Positions 1 to 10,876 are shown, numbered from the stretch's first letter. The stretch is 64,000 nucleotides of DNA from Vreelandella andesensis (GCF_003989795.1 NZ_RZHG01000026.1:1-64000), one strand, 5' to 3'. A program made the numbers and translations. Notes: generated from the letters alone by a model not told the origin.

Positions 1-1274
1 CCGGCGATAGGGCTATTGGGGTCTTCCTCGGCAGAAGGGTTCACAATGTCGTTGGAACCAATCACGATCACCACGTCAGTCTTGGGGAAATCGTCATTGA
101 TCTCGTCCATTTCCAGTACGATATCGTAGGGGACTTTCGCTTCCGCCAGCAGCACGTTCATGTGCCCGGGCAGACGCCCCGCCACTGGGTGAATACCAAA
201 GCGAACATTTTTACCGGAGGCTCGCAGTTTGCGCACCAGATCACTTACTGCACTTTGCGCTTGCGCCACCGCCATGCCGTAACCCGGCACAATAATCACG
301 CTATCCGCATCGTTTAAGGCACTGGCCACACCGCCGGCATCGATTGCGATTTGCTCGCCTTCAATCTCAGCCGCCGGCCCTTGGGTGCCGCCGAAGCCAC
401 CCAAAATCACGTTGATAAAGTTGCGGTTCATTGCCTTACACATAATGTAAGAAAGGATGGCCCCTGAAGAACCCACCAGCGCGCCGGTCACAATCAACAG
501 GTCGTTGGAAAGCGTGAAGCCAATCGCCGCGGCGGCCCAGCCGGAGTAGCTATTGAGCATCGATACCACGACCGGCATATCCGCACCGCCGATGCCCATA
601 ATCAGGTGATAGCCGATAAATAACGACAGTGCCGCTAGCACGATCAATGTCCAGAAGCCTGCGCCATTGAGGTACATAATCGCGAGCAGCAGCGAAAGCA
701 CCGCCGCACCGGCGTTGAGCATATGCCCACCCGGCAGCTGGCGAGGTTTGCCATCCACTTTGCCTGCCAGCTTACCGAATGCTACCACCGAGCCGGTAAA
801 GGTCACCGCACCAATGAAAATGGCGAACACGACTTCTATTTGTAAAAAAGTCAGCTCATCTGGGGCTTTTGTAGCGACCAACGCGGCAAACGCTGAAAAC
901 TCTTGCATCGCGCCGTCGGCGGCTTGTGCTGCCAGTACCCGGCGGCGCTCTAAATCGGCGCTCCAGGCAACCAATACCGCTGCTAAGCCCACAAAACTAT
1001 GAAGCGCCGCTACCAACTGAGGCATTTCGGTCATTTCGACCTTGCCGGCGACATAGACGCCAATCCCAGCACCGATCAGCATCGCTGGAATCAGCCACCA
1101 GTAGCCACCGATACCAGGCCCGAGGGAGGTAAAGAACACCGCCACGGCCATACCGATAATGCCGTACCACACGGCTCGTTTGGCTTTTTCCTGATTACTC
1201 AGCCCGCCTAGCGATAAAATAAATAACACACTTGCCGCAATTGCCGCGGCAGATACGAATCCTTGTCCTAACAT
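1..1274 (-). CDS. pntB: NAD(P) transhydrogenase subunit beta (partial)
   Basis: Membrane subunit with the NADP(H)-binding domain of proton-translocating transhydrogenase, which couples the proton gradient to hydride transfer from NADH to NADP+. The start at 1274 translates to [18 protein letters not shown], and the frame stays open to the window edge, so about 424 codons are present and the last few dozen are missing (family length about 460). It is dominated by hydrophobic helices, as expected for domain II, followed by the soluble domain III. It starts 16 bp downstream of the pntA stop codon, so the two are co-transcribed. The start is preceded by CTAAGCGGCGGAGAAACGAT, which holds a GGAGA ribosome-binding site. 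Confidence 0.93.
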   Translation of the reverse strand, partial: MLGQGFVSAAAIAASVLFILSLGGLSNQEKAKRAVWYGIIGMAVAVFFTSLGPGIGGYWWLIPAMLIGAGIGVYVAGKVEMTEMPQLVAALHSFVGLAAVLVAWSADLERRRVLAAQAADGAMQEFSAFAALVATKAPDELTFLQIEVVFAIFIGAVTFTGSVVAFGKLAGKVDGKPRQLPGGHMLNAGAAVLSLLLAIMYLNGAGFWTLIVLAALSLFIGYHLIMGIGGADMPVVVSMLNSYSGWAAAAIGFTLSNDLLIVTGALVGSSGAILSYIMCKAMNRNFINVILGGFGGTQGPAAEIEGEQIAIDAGGVASALNDADSVIIVPGYGMAVAQAQSAVSDLVRKLRASGKNVRFGIHPVAGRLPGHMNVLLAEAKVPYDIVLEMDEINDDFPKTDVVIVIGSNDIVNPSAEEDPNSPIA

Positions 1275-1290
1275 ATCGTTTCTCCGCCGC

Positions 1291-2862
1291 TTAGGATTTT
1301 TGGAACATGGCGAGCATCCGGCGTGTCACCAGGAAGCCACCCACGATGTTAATCGACGCAATCAGTACCGAAATAGCAGCCAGCACGATAACGACGCTAC
1401 TGCCTGAGCCGATTTGCAAAATGGCGCCTAAGATAATGATGCCCGAAATGGCATTGGTAACCGCCATTAGGGGCGTATGCAGCGAATGACTCACCTTCCA
1501 AATTACCTGGAAGCCAATGAAGCACGCCAACACAAATACGATGAAGTGCTGCATAAATGAGGCGGGCGCTATTTGGCCTAACAGCAGCATTAGCACGCCA
1601 CCCACCGCGAGCAAGCCAGCTTGCCGTTTGGTTTGAGCTTTAAACGTGGCCAGTTCAGCGGCTTTTTTCTCTTCAGGCGTTGGTGCTTTCTCTTTTTTCT
1701 TCGGCTTCGCCGCGGCGATCGCTTTCACTTTCGGGGGCGGCGGTGGGAAGGTAATTTCGCCCTGGTGCGTGACCGTGGCACCGCGAATCACGTCGTCTTC
1801 CATATTGTGATGGATGACACCGTCTTTCTCTGGGGTGAGATCGGTCAGCATGTGGCGGATGTTGGTGGCGTACAGCAGCGACGCTTGGGTAGCCATGCGT
1901 GAGGGGAAGTCGGTGTAGCCAACCACCACCACGCCGTTATCACTGACAACACGTTCATCAGGCTTGGTTAAATCGCAGTTACCGCCTTTTTCAGCGGCTA
2001 AGTCGATAATCACTGAGCCCGGCTTCATGGCCGCGACCATATCTTCTAGCCACAGCTTCGGCGCGGGCCTGCCTGGAATGAGTGCCGTGGTGATGACGAT
2101 GTCGACATCCGGCGCTTGTTCGCGGAAACATGCTAGCTGCTTCTCGCGAAACTCTGGGCTGGAAGGTGACGCATAGCCACCGCTTTCCGAACCGTCCTGA
2201 CTGTCTTCAAAATCGAGGAACAGGAATTCAGCGCCCATGGATTCAATCTGCTCGGACACTTCGGGGCGCACATCAAACGCACGTACCACAGCGCCCAGGC
2301 TCGTCGCGGTACCAATCGCCGCCAAGCCCGCTACACCTGCGCCAATCACCAGCACCTTGGCTGGGGGGACTTTACCCGCGGCCGTGACCTGACCAGTAAA
2401 GAAGCGGCCAAAGTTATTGCCAGCCTCAATCACCGCACGGTAGCCCGCAATGTTAGCCATTGAGGAGAGCGCGTCCATTTTTTGCGCTCTGGAAATACGC
2501 GGCACCATGTCCATCGCAATAACCGACGCGCCCTGCGCTTTACAGGTTTCCAACAGCGCGTCGTTTTGTGCCGGCCAGAAGAATGCAATCAGCGTCTGGC
2601 CTTCCCGCAGGTAGTGAGCCTCTTTTTCCGAAGGTTCACGGACTTTAATCACCACGTCCGCATCACGCCACAACGCTTCCGCGCTTTCCACAACGCTGAC
2701 ACCCGCGTCGCGATACGTGTCGTCATTAAAGCCCGCGGCAACCCCCGCGCCGGCTTCCACCAGGCATTCATGGCCCAGCTTTTGGAGCTGTGTTGCGCTC
2801 TCAGGTGTCAGCGCTACACGCGCTTCTCCTTGAGCTGTCTCTTTCGGTGCGCCAATCTTCAC
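1291..2862 (-). CDS. pntA: NAD(P) transhydrogenase subunit alpha
   Basis: NAD(H)-binding subunit of proton-translocating transhydrogenase, 523 aa (E. coli PntA is about 510). The N-terminal alanine-dehydrogenase/PNT domain opens [21 protein letters not shown] Rossmann motif [13 protein letters not shown] lies near residue 175. A Pro/Lys-rich linker (PPPPPKVKA followed by [15 protein letters not shown]) spans about residues 380-415, and four hydrophobic helices fill the C-terminal 100 residues, so this is the fused alpha1+alpha2 form rather than the split three-gene form. It is first in the pntAB unit. Its closeness to the sulfonate genes is probably incidental, although the NADH made there could feed it. 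Confidence 0.95.
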   Translation of the reverse strand: MKIGAPKETAQGEARVALTPESATQLQKLGHECLVEAGAGVAAGFNDDTYRDAGVSVVESAEALWRDADVVIKVREPSEKEAHYLREGQTLIAFFWPAQNDALLETCKAQGASVIAMDMVPRISRAQKMDALSSMANIAGYRAVIEAGNNFGRFFTGQVTAAGKVPPAKVLVIGAGVAGLAAIGTATSLGAVVRAFDVRPEVSEQIESMGAEFLFLDFEDSQDGSESGGYASPSSPEFREKQLACFREQAPDVDIVITTALIPGRPAPKLWLEDMVAAMKPGSVIIDLAAEKGGNCDLTKPDERVVSDNGVVVVGYTDFPSRMATQASLLYATNIRHMLTDLTPEKDGVIHHNMEDDVIRGATVTHQGEITFPPPPPKVKAIAAAKPKKKEKAPTPEEKKAAELATFKAQTKRQAGLLAVGGVLMLLLGQIAPASFMQHFIVFVLACFIGFQVIWKVSHSLHTPLMAVTNAISGIIILGAILQIGSGSSVVIVLAAISVLIASINIVGGFLVTRRMLAMFQKS

Positions 2863-2907
2863 GTTGGATCTCCAAAATATTAGTAAATATAAAATACCTT
2901 AAAATTA

Positions 2908-3963
2908 CTAAGTTCCTAGACCGCCAAAAAGCACCACCCCTAGTACAATGGCCAGCAATAAAAGCGTTTCCAAGACCATTAATATCACCGGTTTCCATCC
3001 AACGACGGCAAGCTTCTGGAAAGAGGTTTTGATACCCAGGGCTGCAATAGCCGTGACTAGACACCAGCGGGACAATGTCGACATCCCGTCATTCACTACT
3101 TCAGGGATCAACCCAAGGCTGTTAATCACCACCAGCACCACAAAGCCCACCAGAAATCCCGGCAACATGGGCACCTTGCTCGCGCCACTCTCTGCTCGGC
3201 GTGACGCCCGGAAAAGCCACATGAACACCATGACAGCAGGCACCAGCATGGCAACGCGGACCAACTTGACCAGTGTTGAGGTATCTCCCGTTTCCTCAGA
3301 GATCATGTAACCCGCCCCCACCACTTGAGCGACATCGTGGATAGTACCGCCCAGGAAAATGCCTGCCTGCGTATTGGTGAGTGCCAAGACGCCCGCAATC
3401 AAAGGGTAAATCACCATGGCAACCGTGGACAGCGTGGTCACGCCGACCACCGTCAGAATGGTGTTGCGCTCGCTGTTCTCATGACGTGGCATCGCCGCCG
3501 ACAACGCTAACGCCGCAGAGGCACCACAGATAGCAACCGCCCCCCCCGTCAGTAAGCCAAGATCACGCTGTAAGCCTAGCATTCTGGCAAGCACCGCCCC
3601 TGACAGGATGACGATGGCTACCGATCCGATGACGGTGAGTACAGGCCCGATGCCTAGCTCACCGACCTGATCAAACGTCATCCGCGCACCCAGCAAAGCC
3701 ACACCAAGACGCAGTACCGTTCGAGCAGCAAATTCAATGCCCTCTCGGCAAAGTCCCTCATCGCTCAGAAAGTGTAGCGACATTCCAAACAGCAAGGCGT
3801 ACAGAAGTGTTGGCCCCCCGTAATGGTCAGCAATAAAGGTGGTCGCCAGCGCAATCATGAAACACACCAGCAGCCCGCGACCAATCTTGCGATAACTGCC
3901 CAGCCGATCCGTCAGGCGCGCCAACCAGCCTTCTTCTGGTGTTGTGAATATAGGTGGCTTCAT
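2908..3963 (-). CDS. YeiH-family putative sulfate/sulfite exporter
   Basis: Inner-membrane permease of 351 aa in the YeiH (putative sulfate exporter) family, with about ten hydrophobic helices and the family-like stretches YALLFGMSLHFLSDEG and GGAVAICGASAALA. A clear GGAGAG ribosome-binding site lies 7 nt before the start at 3963. It lies 164 bp downstream of the zinc dehydrogenase on the same strand. Desulfonation by SuyAB releases toxic sulfite and no sulfite dehydrogenase is visible in the window, so export of sulfite (or sulfate) is the likely job here. The family and topology are seen; the substrate is inference. Confidence 0.8.
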   Translation of the reverse strand: MKPPIFTTPEEGWLARLTDRLGSYRKIGRGLLVCFMIALATTFIADHYGGPTLLYALLFGMSLHFLSDEGLCREGIEFAARTVLRLGVALLGARMTFDQVGELGIGPVLTVIGSVAIVILSGAVLARMLGLQRDLGLLTGGAVAICGASAALALSAAMPRHENSERNTILTVVGVTTLSTVAMVIYPLIAGVLALTNTQAGIFLGGTIHDVAQVVGAGYMISEETGDTSTLVKLVRVAMLVPAVMVFMWLFRASRRAESGASKVPMLPGFLVGFVVLVVINSLGLIPEVVNDGMSTLSRWCLVTAIAALGIKTSFQKLAVVGWKPVILMVLETLLLLAIVLGVVLFGGLGT

Positions 3964-3985
3964 TTGCCAACTCTCCTTTTCCTGT

Positions 3986-4005
3986 CATGCCTAGCCAAAG
4001 GCATG
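3986..4005. promoter_or_regulatory. Small hairpin upstream of the YeiH gene
   Basis: Inverted repeat CATGCCT / AGGCATG (7-bp stem, 6-nt loop) that ends 23 nt before the permease start codon. A second short inverted repeat, AGGTTG / CAACCT, is at 4017-4033. Neither is followed by a T run on the minus strand, so a terminator is unlikely; an operator or leader structure is possible. The rest of the 164-bp gap (3964-4127) shows nothing I can name. Confidence 0.3.
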
Positions 4006-4127
4006 TCACTGGCACGAGGTTGGCGTTCAACCTAACGCAATCACCCAGTGCCACTTCAGGCAGTATGTATTGTCGTTGTGAGCCTTACCCGGCGCAGCTA
4101 TATGTCAGCCGTCACGGTGGTTTAGCC

Positions 4128-5114
4128 TCAAGGCGTCAGAATGATCTTGGCCGCAGGCGTACGACCGGCAACAAGATCAGCAAAAGCGGAAGCGCCCTGT
4201 TCAAGCTGGCGGACTTCGACCCATGAAAGCGGGCCAAGTGCCTGTGAATCCAGCAGATCAACCGTCGCGCGCAAGTCAGTAGAGGTGTAGGTGTAAGCCC
4301 CGAGGAAAGCGACTTCCTTGAGCGTGATGGCTCGAGTATCCAGCCCACCTTCATTATCCTGCAACCCCAAGTGCATGATCGCCCCGCCCGGTCGGATGAA
4401 ACGCGCAGCCATATCCCGGGTAGGCGCTGAACCGACACAGTCAAAAACAGCTTCAAAGCTATCCGTTGGCGGTGTTTCTTCACGCGGATCAAAGGTGCTT
4501 AGCCCAGCTGCTTCCGCCGTGCTTCGACGCAAGGGGTTCGTTTCGGCAAGCTGCAGATGACGTACCCCTTTATGGCGCAGAATCAACCCCGTTAATAAAC
4601 CAATCGCACCCGCGCCAATGACCAGCACCCGCGCTTCGGAAAGCGGCCTTGAAAGATACTGTGCTAACCGGTTAACACCATGCAAGGCAGTGGCAGCCGG
4701 CTCTGTCAGTGCCGCCGCTTCTGCAGACAGTGAATCTGGCAGTTCAATCAGGCAATGGCTGGGAATCGTCAATGTTTCAGCAAAGCTTCCAGGACGGGTC
4801 ATACCAATCATGGTGCGGTTGGCACAAAGATTCTGGCGCCCGGAAATACAGTACTCACAGTGCCCACATACGATAAGTGGATTCATGGTTACTCTTTTGC
4901 CAGCCAAAGGGCCTTCCAGCACCTCACCCGCCGCTTCGTGACCCAATATTAATGGTGGCTGACGACGCGCATCATGGCCGTGAAAGGCATGCAAATCGGA
5001 ACCACAGATGCCCGTTGCCAGAATGCGCACCCGGGATTCGCCTTCAGCTAACGGCAATTCCTCGGTTTCGCGCATTTCTACCTGTTCCGGGCCAACATAA
5101 TAAAGCGCTTGCAT
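4128..5114 (-). CDS. Zinc-dependent alcohol dehydrogenase, probable DHPS 2-dehydrogenase
   Basis: Medium-chain zinc dehydrogenase, 328 aa. It has the catalytic-zinc region GICGSDLHAFHG (residues about 36-47), GHEAAGEV, the four structural-zinc cysteines of CGHCEYCISGRQNLC (about 83-97) and the NAD-binding VIGAGAIGLLTG near residue 170. The ribosome-binding site AAGGAG precedes the start. It follows the SDR gene by 24 bp in the HpsN operon. In Cupriavidus the HpsN gene is accompanied by two DHPS 2-dehydrogenases (HpsO and HpsP) that interconvert DHPS enantiomers through the 2-keto intermediate. This gene fits one of them, probably HpsP, from recall rather than alignment. A sorbitol- or threonine-type dehydrogenase is the alternative. 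Confidence 0.82.
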   Translation of the reverse strand: MQALYYVGPEQVEMRETEELPLAEGESRVRILATGICGSDLHAFHGHDARRQPPLILGHEAAGEVLEGPLAGKRVTMNPLIVCGHCEYCISGRQNLCANRTMIGMTRPGSFAETLTIPSHCLIELPDSLSAEAAALTEPAATALHGVNRLAQYLSRPLSEARVLVIGAGAIGLLTGLILRHKGVRHLQLAETNPLRRSTAEAAGLSTFDPREETPPTDSFEAVFDCVGSAPTRDMAARFIRPGGAIMHLGLQDNEGGLDTRAITLKEVAFLGAYTYTSTDLRATVDLLDSQALGPLSWVEVRQLEQGASAFADLVAGRTPAAKIILTP

Positions 5115-5138
5115 AGTGCAACTCCTTACAGAATCACG

Positions 5139-5900
5139 TTATTTTGCGGTAAATCCGCCATCAACGTAGAGTGTCTGCCCCGTGATATAACCTGATGCCG
5201 GGGACGCCAGGAACACCGTTGGACCAGCGATATCGGCCATGCTGCCATTGCGACCAATCGCCGTTCGTTCTGCCAGGTTTCCAGCTGCCGCCGAATCGTT
5301 AAACAGCGATGCCGTAAGCTCCGTAGGAAAAAATCCTGGCGCGATCGCGTTGGCATTAATGCCATGCTGAGACCACGCCTCAGCCATAGCCCGCGTCAGT
5401 TGAACAATACCGCCCTTACCCGCTCCGTAAGGCGCACTGTTGGGGAAGGCCCGCTGCGATTGCAGCGAGGCCAGATTGATGATTCGTCCATAGCCCTTTT
5501 CACGCATTCCCGGTACCAGCGCACGGGATAAAAAGAACGGCGTACCCAGATGCAACTGCAGCGTCAGTTGCCAAGAAGCCAGATCAACCTCGTCAATGGG
5601 TTGGCGTAGATTGACGCCTGCCGCATTGACCAAAATCGTAACGGCTCCGAAGGGTTCGGCGGCACGCTTAGCAATATCATCGAGCGCTTCTGGCGCGGCA
5701 AGATCTGCCACAAGGGCGGCCGCCTGGCCGCCCTGCGCTTCAATCGTCGCGACACTCTCTTCCAGCGCCTCGCGCCTTCGAGCAGCAACCACCACCCTGG
5801 CACCTGACGCCGCCAGTGCTTCTGCCATGGCGCGCCCTAGACCGCTGCTTCCGCCGGTTACTAGCGCCACTTGGCCATCGAGACTGAAGTCCGCTTGCAT
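5139..5900 (-). CDS. Short-chain dehydrogenase, probable DHPS 2-dehydrogenase
   Basis: Classical SDR of 253 aa. The cofactor motif TGGSSGLGRAMA is near residue 15, NAAG near 88, and the catalytic tyrosine and lysine are in APYGAGKGG near 155. The C-terminal stretch SGYITGQTLYVDGGF is typical of the family. It starts 1 nt after the hpsN stop with a strong GAGGAGG site, so the two are translated together. The partner zinc dehydrogenase follows by 24 bp. The paired dehydrogenases suggest oxidation and reduction at C2 of DHPS, giving racemisation so that HpsN can use both enantiomers; this is probably the HpsO counterpart. The exact substrate is inferred from context. Confidence 0.82.
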   Translation of the reverse strand: MQADFSLDGQVALVTGGSSGLGRAMAEALAASGARVVVAARRREALEESVATIEAQGGQAAALVADLAAPEALDDIAKRAAEPFGAVTILVNAAGVNLRQPIDEVDLASWQLTLQLHLGTPFFLSRALVPGMREKGYGRIINLASLQSQRAFPNSAPYGAGKGGIVQLTRAMAEAWSQHGINANAIAPGFFPTELTASLFNDSAAAGNLAERTAIGRNGSMADIAGPTVFLASPASGYITGQTLYVDGGFTAK

Positions 5901-5901
5901 C

Positions 5902-7251
<1,350 letters not shown>

Positions 7252-7321
7252 TTACTGACGTTTCAGACCCTGTGCACAAGACGTTCAAGACATTCAAGGG
7301 CACATCAGGCATTACCCCTAC

Positions 7322-7343
7322 AAATTGTAAGCGCTTACAATTT
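7322..7343. promoter_or_regulatory. LacI-type operator upstream of hpsN
   Basis: Perfect 22-bp palindrome with core ATTGTAAGCGCTTACAAT and a central GCGC, the classic LacI/GalR-family operator shape. It lies in the 187-bp gap between the TRAP large subunit gene and hpsN. A 14-bp copy (TGTAAGCGCTTACA) stands at 10841-10854 near the LacI-type regulator gene, so this regulator is the obvious ligand. Transcription of hpsN and its two downstream dehydrogenases probably starts near here. Confidence 0.85.
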
Positions 7344-7402
7344 TTTTTCGCTACATTTTGTAGGTATGTTGCAAATCAATTCATCCCACGATGGTTATTT
7401 GA

Positions 7403-8710
7403 TTACCGCCACCAGAGCGACAACCAAGGCACAAACGCGACCAGTAAAGCTACCGATAGCATGGCGAGCACAAAGGGAATGGCATAGCGTGCGATAGCGA
7501 GAACGGAGCAGCGTGTTAACCCTGCCACTACGAAGAGATTCAACCCTAATGGCGGAGTAATGAACCCTAGCCCTAGCGTCGTAACCATCAGGATCGCAAA
7601 ATGGAACTGATCCATGCCTACCATCTGTGCTAGTGGCAGTAAAAGCGGTGCCAGAATAACGATATTAGGCGTTGCCTCCATCACGCAGCCTGCTAAGACC
7701 AGGACACCGATCATCATCAGAATAATCACTACCGGAGAGTCGGTAAAACCGGTGATACTGCCGACCATGGTCTGGGGAATGGACAGGCTGGCAAGCATCT
7801 GAGCCAATGGATGGGCAATCGCAATAATGGGCACAATCACGCCACATACGCGTGCCGATGATTCCAGCATTCGGGGAATATCACTCAAACTGAGCGTGCC
7901 TTGCTGAAAACCCACCAGCACAACAACGATAACGGCGATCGACGCTGCCTCCGTCGGCGTAAAGATACCCGAATAAATCCCACCCAGAATCACGATAGGA
8001 ACAGACAGTGCCCATTTGGCATCCCAGAGAGCTTTTAGCCAGTTTTGAAACGAGAAACGCTCGTGTCCTTTTTCAAAGCCATACATCCGGTTCAATATCA
8101 CATTGGTTATCATGATCGCCAACATCACCAGAATACCGGGGATAATAGCTGCCAGAAATAATGTGGAAACCGGCATACCCAATACAAGACCCAAGACAAT
8201 ATAAGCAATCGAGGGCGGTATCAGAATCCCGGTGCAGGCGCCCGCTGCTACCAGCGCACAGGCGGCGGGAAGCGGATACCCTCTTTCAACCAGCCGAGGG
8301 ATAGTCATGCGCCCAACAGCAGCAGCACCTGCCGCATCAGAGCCGGAGATACAGGCGAAGAAGCCGCAGCCCAGCGTCGTAGAACTACCCATACCGCTTC
8401 GAAACCCACCCACCGTGGCCTGTGCCAGGTTAAGTAACTTTTCCGATAGGCCTGAGCGCACCAGCGCATCGCCGGTCAGGATAAACAACGGAACTGCAAT
8501 CAAGGCAAAGGCATTGATGCCTTCAAACAACGACGCCCCAAACACCGATAAGGGCAACGCTTCGGTGAAGGTCATTGCCGCCAGCGTCCCTAGCCCAATC
8601 GCTACCCAGATCGGCACACCTAATGTAATCAAAGTGACCAACCCTAGAATGGGAAGAAAAAAGCTCCACCCCAAATCTGCCGCAGCAGGTTGATATGACA
8701 TAAATTCCAT
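7403..8710 (-). CDS. dctM: TRAP transporter large permease (DctM family)
   Basis: Large membrane subunit of a TRAP transporter, 435 aa with about 12 hydrophobic helices. It has DctM-like stretches such as GCGFFACISGSDAAGAAAVG, LIPPSIAYIVLG and GFITPPLGLNLFVVAGL. It couples Na+ entry to uptake of an organic acid handed over by the periplasmic protein. It starts 11 bp after the small subunit stop and is the last gene of the transporter unit. Given hpsN next to it, the substrate is probably DHPS. The frame also offers a Met four codons in; the first ATG follows GAGG at 9 nt and was kept. Confidence 0.93.
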   Translation of the reverse strand: MEFMSYQPAAADLGWSFFLPILGLVTLITLGVPIWVAIGLGTLAAMTFTEALPLSVFGASLFEGINAFALIAVPLFILTGDALVRSGLSEKLLNLAQATVGGFRSGMGSSTTLGCGFFACISGSDAAGAAAVGRMTIPRLVERGYPLPAACALVAAGACTGILIPPSIAYIVLGLVLGMPVSTLFLAAIIPGILVMLAIMITNVILNRMYGFEKGHERFSFQNWLKALWDAKWALSVPIVILGGIYSGIFTPTEAASIAVIVVVLVGFQQGTLSLSDIPRMLESSARVCGVIVPIIAIAHPLAQMLASLSIPQTMVGSITGFTDSPVVIILMMIGVLVLAGCVMEATPNIVILAPLLLPLAQMVGMDQFHFAILMVTTLGLGFITPPLGLNLFVVAGLTRCSVLAIARYAIPFVLAMLSVALLVAFVPWLSLWWR

Positions 8711-8721
8711 AGCGATCTACC

Positions 8722-9285
8722 TCAGTCAAACAGCTTCTGTCCATCGAACACGGGTTCACCACGCTTCATACGGCGAACATCTGCCAGCATTGACTGCACC
8801 ACTCGCAATACCACCAGGGTAAAGCCAAGGGGCACGGCCGCCAGGAAAAAAGCCTGTGATACTCGCAAACCGGGAGTAATCGAGCCAAAGTTCAGCGACG
8901 TGAGAATGGGGGCAATCGATAACCAAAGGGCCCATACCGCCAATACCAAGGTGGCAATATCTGCTAGCCACCAACCAAGGCGCTTCACTTTCGGGCCACC
9001 CAGATTCACCAGCACATCGATACGGATGTGCGCCCGATCTCTTACCGCTGCCGCTGCAGCCAGCCATGCCAAGTATATAAACGCGTAGCGGGCAACCTCC
9101 TCGCCCCAGGGCGAGGAGTAGTTAATGACAAAGCGGCGAAACACTTCGATGGCAATGGTCAGAATGATCAAGGCGTAAAATGTCAGCAGCAGCCAACGCT
9201 CAGCCTTGCGATCAATTCCGTCACAGCGCAGCCGGAACGCCCGCCACTTCGACACTTTAGCTGTTGCTGTCGACGAAGTAGCCAT
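8722..9285 (-). CDS. dctQ: TRAP transporter small permease (DctQ family)
   Basis: Small membrane subunit, 187 aa with four hydrophobic helices and the DctQ-like YSSPWGEEVARYAFIYLAWLAAAAAVRDRAHIRIDV. I chose the ATG at 9285 (MATSSTATAKVSKWRAF) because it follows GGAGGAGAGCA closely. A longer frame to 9339 exists but runs inside the upstream gene. The gene overlaps the 3' end of the substrate-binding protein gene by 29 bp, which indicates translational coupling. Confidence 0.92.
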   Translation of the reverse strand: MATSSTATAKVSKWRAFRLRCDGIDRKAERWLLLTFYALIILTIAIEVFRRFVINYSSPWGEEVARYAFIYLAWLAAAAAVRDRAHIRIDVLVNLGGPKVKRLGWWLADIATLVLAVWALWLSIAPILTSLNFGSITPGLRVSQAFFLAAVPLGFTLVVLRVVQSMLADVRRMKRGEPVFDGQKLFD

Positions 9286-10441
9286 TGCTCTCCTCCGTAG
9301 CCGCGAGTAGTTGCTCAAAGACATCCATAGAACCGGCAAGCTTTAGCTTGGTCTCGTCCCAATCCGCCAGCTGATGGCCACAGCGATCGCGCCACTGTGC
9401 AATTTCATCATCTGTCGGGTTGTAAATCTCGACGCCTGCCTGGCGCATCTGGTTGTAAGCATAAGCGCGCGCTGCAGGCACCTTGGCCAGGTTCTCTCGG
9501 AACGTTGTAGCAGACGCCTGCATCACTCCTTCCTGAAGCGGGGCAGAAAGTGAGTCAAACCATTCCTTGTTGCAGGTATATACTTGAGCGTCCGCGACGG
9601 ATCGAATGGTGGAAATGCTGTTTAGCACGTCGGTGAAACCAAACACAAGTAAGGCCTGAACACTGGGATCAAGTGCATCGGCAACACCTTGTTGCATAGC
9701 AGAGGATGTTTCCCCCCAAGCAACCGGCGTTGGGTTAGCGCCCAGCAAGCGATACACTTTTTGCAGGATCTCTGAGCCCGGAACCCGGAACTTGATGTCT
9801 TTGATGTCATCCGGCGTTTTGACGGGACCGTCAAGCAACCCTTTACGAACCGCCACTGTACGTGGATCAATACAGATATAGGAAAGCACCTTGAAACCGC
9901 GCTCCTCAATCTTGTTGTGCACCACATTCTGCCAAGCCTGTGAGGTCACCAGGTTGATAAGATTCTGGTTATTGCCACACCAGTAAGGAATATTGATCAA
10001 ATCCACTTCTGGTGCAAAAGTTGCCAGGTTCGCCATGGAATGCTGCGCAATCGCGATGGACCCGCCTTGCACTTTGCTGATCAGCGTGTCGCCAACACCC
10101 AGCTCACCGGCAGGCGCCAGCCTGACGTAGATTCGGCCACCCGTGAAATTCTGCAGGTTCTCTTTATAGTTCAGCTGCATGATGGGGTAAGCCCGCGTCG
10201 CGCCTACCCGATACCCGGTTGCCAGAACGATGGTCATTTCGGCAGCCGCTTGAAGTTCGCTCTCCTCTTGAGCGGTTTGCGCCATCGCCTGCTCTGAAAA
10301 CAGCGTTCCGCCAACTGCGCCAATCACGGCAGCGCTAAAGCCATAGCGACCCGCGTTAACCATGAATTGACGACGCTCTGGCAGACTAGGCTCACCAGCG
10401 ACACCGGACTTGAAGAGTTCAAAACGATTAAACAGAGACAT
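9257..10441 (-). CDS. dctP: TRAP transporter substrate-binding protein (DctP family)
   Basis: Periplasmic binding protein of about 394 aa. The N-terminus has a twin-arginine type signal: ERRQFMVNAG followed by a hydrophobic stretch and AMAQ, so export by Tat is likely, as for several TRAP binding proteins. The mature part shows DctP features (FRVPGSEILQKVYRLLGANPTPVAWGE would hold the substrate-carboxylate contact region). Two ATGs are two codons apart; AAGGAG is 7 nt before the second (10441), which I use, and too close to the first (10447). Expected ligand: DHPS or a related C3 sulfonate, from neighbours only. Confidence 0.92.
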   Translation of the reverse strand: MSLFNRFELFKSGVAGEPSLPERRQFMVNAGRYGFSAAVIGAVGGTLFSEQAMAQTAQEESELQAAAEMTIVLATGYRVGATRAYPIMQLNYKENLQNFTGGRIYVRLAPAGELGVGDTLISKVQGGSIAIAQHSMANLATFAPEVDLINIPYWCGNNQNLINLVTSQAWQNVVHNKIEERGFKVLSYICIDPRTVAVRKGLLDGPVKTPDDIKDIKFRVPGSEILQKVYRLLGANPTPVAWGETSSAMQQGVADALDPSVQALLVFGFTDVLNSISTIRSVADAQVYTCNKEWFDSLSAPLQEGVMQASATTFRENLAKVPAARAYAYNQMRQAGVEIYNPTDDEIAQWRDRCGHQLADWDETKLKLAGSMDVFEQLLAATEESNGYFVDSNS

Positions 10442-10501
10442 TAGCATGCTCCTTGTAGTTGTTATCGATCATTGCTGTCAGGCGCATATCAGGCCTGGGT
10501 T

Positions 10502-10729
10502 TCATGCAGCGTGGGAATTGCGAGATTCGAGCTTCAGGCAGGCAGAAATAAAGACACCTGTTGCGACCAGTAAAAACAAGGCTTCCTGAGCGGGGGTGAG
10601 GTCTAACGTTCCTGGACTGAAGCGTTGCAGCAAAACATTGAGGAAAAAGACCACAAAAAGACCGAAGGCTATCCACATGAGAGCCCCTATCCCTTTATGA
10701 CTGGAAGGTTGTTTAGATGAATCCGGCAT
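10502..10729 (-). CDS. Small two-helix membrane protein of unknown function
   Basis: 75 aa with two hydrophobic segments (about residues 15-36, IGALMWIAFGLFVVFFLNVLL, and 47-64). A Pro-X-Gln-Glu stretch (DLTPAQEALF) lies between them and the tail is charged. It is the first gene of the TRAP unit, about 60 bp before dctP, and an AGAGGAGT-type site precedes its start. I do not recognise it. Its place in front of the transporter genes, behind the LacI-type operator, suggests an accessory or assembly role in uptake; that is inference. Confidence 0.65.
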   Translation of the reverse strand: MPDSSKQPSSHKGIGALMWIAFGLFVVFFLNVLLQRFSPGTLDLTPAQEALFLLVATGVFISACLKLESRNSHAA

Positions 10730-10840
10730 AGGATTACTCCTCTAACGTTCATTATTCTTGTAGTTATTTTTTCTATCAGTGTTTGCTTAATCAGCCCTGG
10801 CAGCCGCCCATTCGATGTTGTATATAAAGGTGTGCTTGAA

Positions 10841-10854
10841 TGTAAGCGCTTACA
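10841..10854. promoter_or_regulatory. LacI-type operator in the TRAP/lacI divergent region
   Basis: Perfect 14-bp palindrome TGTAAGCGCTTACA, identical in core to the 22-bp site at 7322-7343. It is 112 bp upstream of the TRAP unit's first start and 109 bp upstream of the LacI-type gene, so it could serve both directions, including autoregulation. Confidence 0.82.
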
Positions 10855-10876
10855 AGGCCGTGTATTCAAACTAGAC

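Noticed and set aside
4017-4033. Rho-independent terminator after the zinc dehydrogenase
   Set aside because: Stem AGGTTG/CAACCT is short and has no T run on the minus strand.
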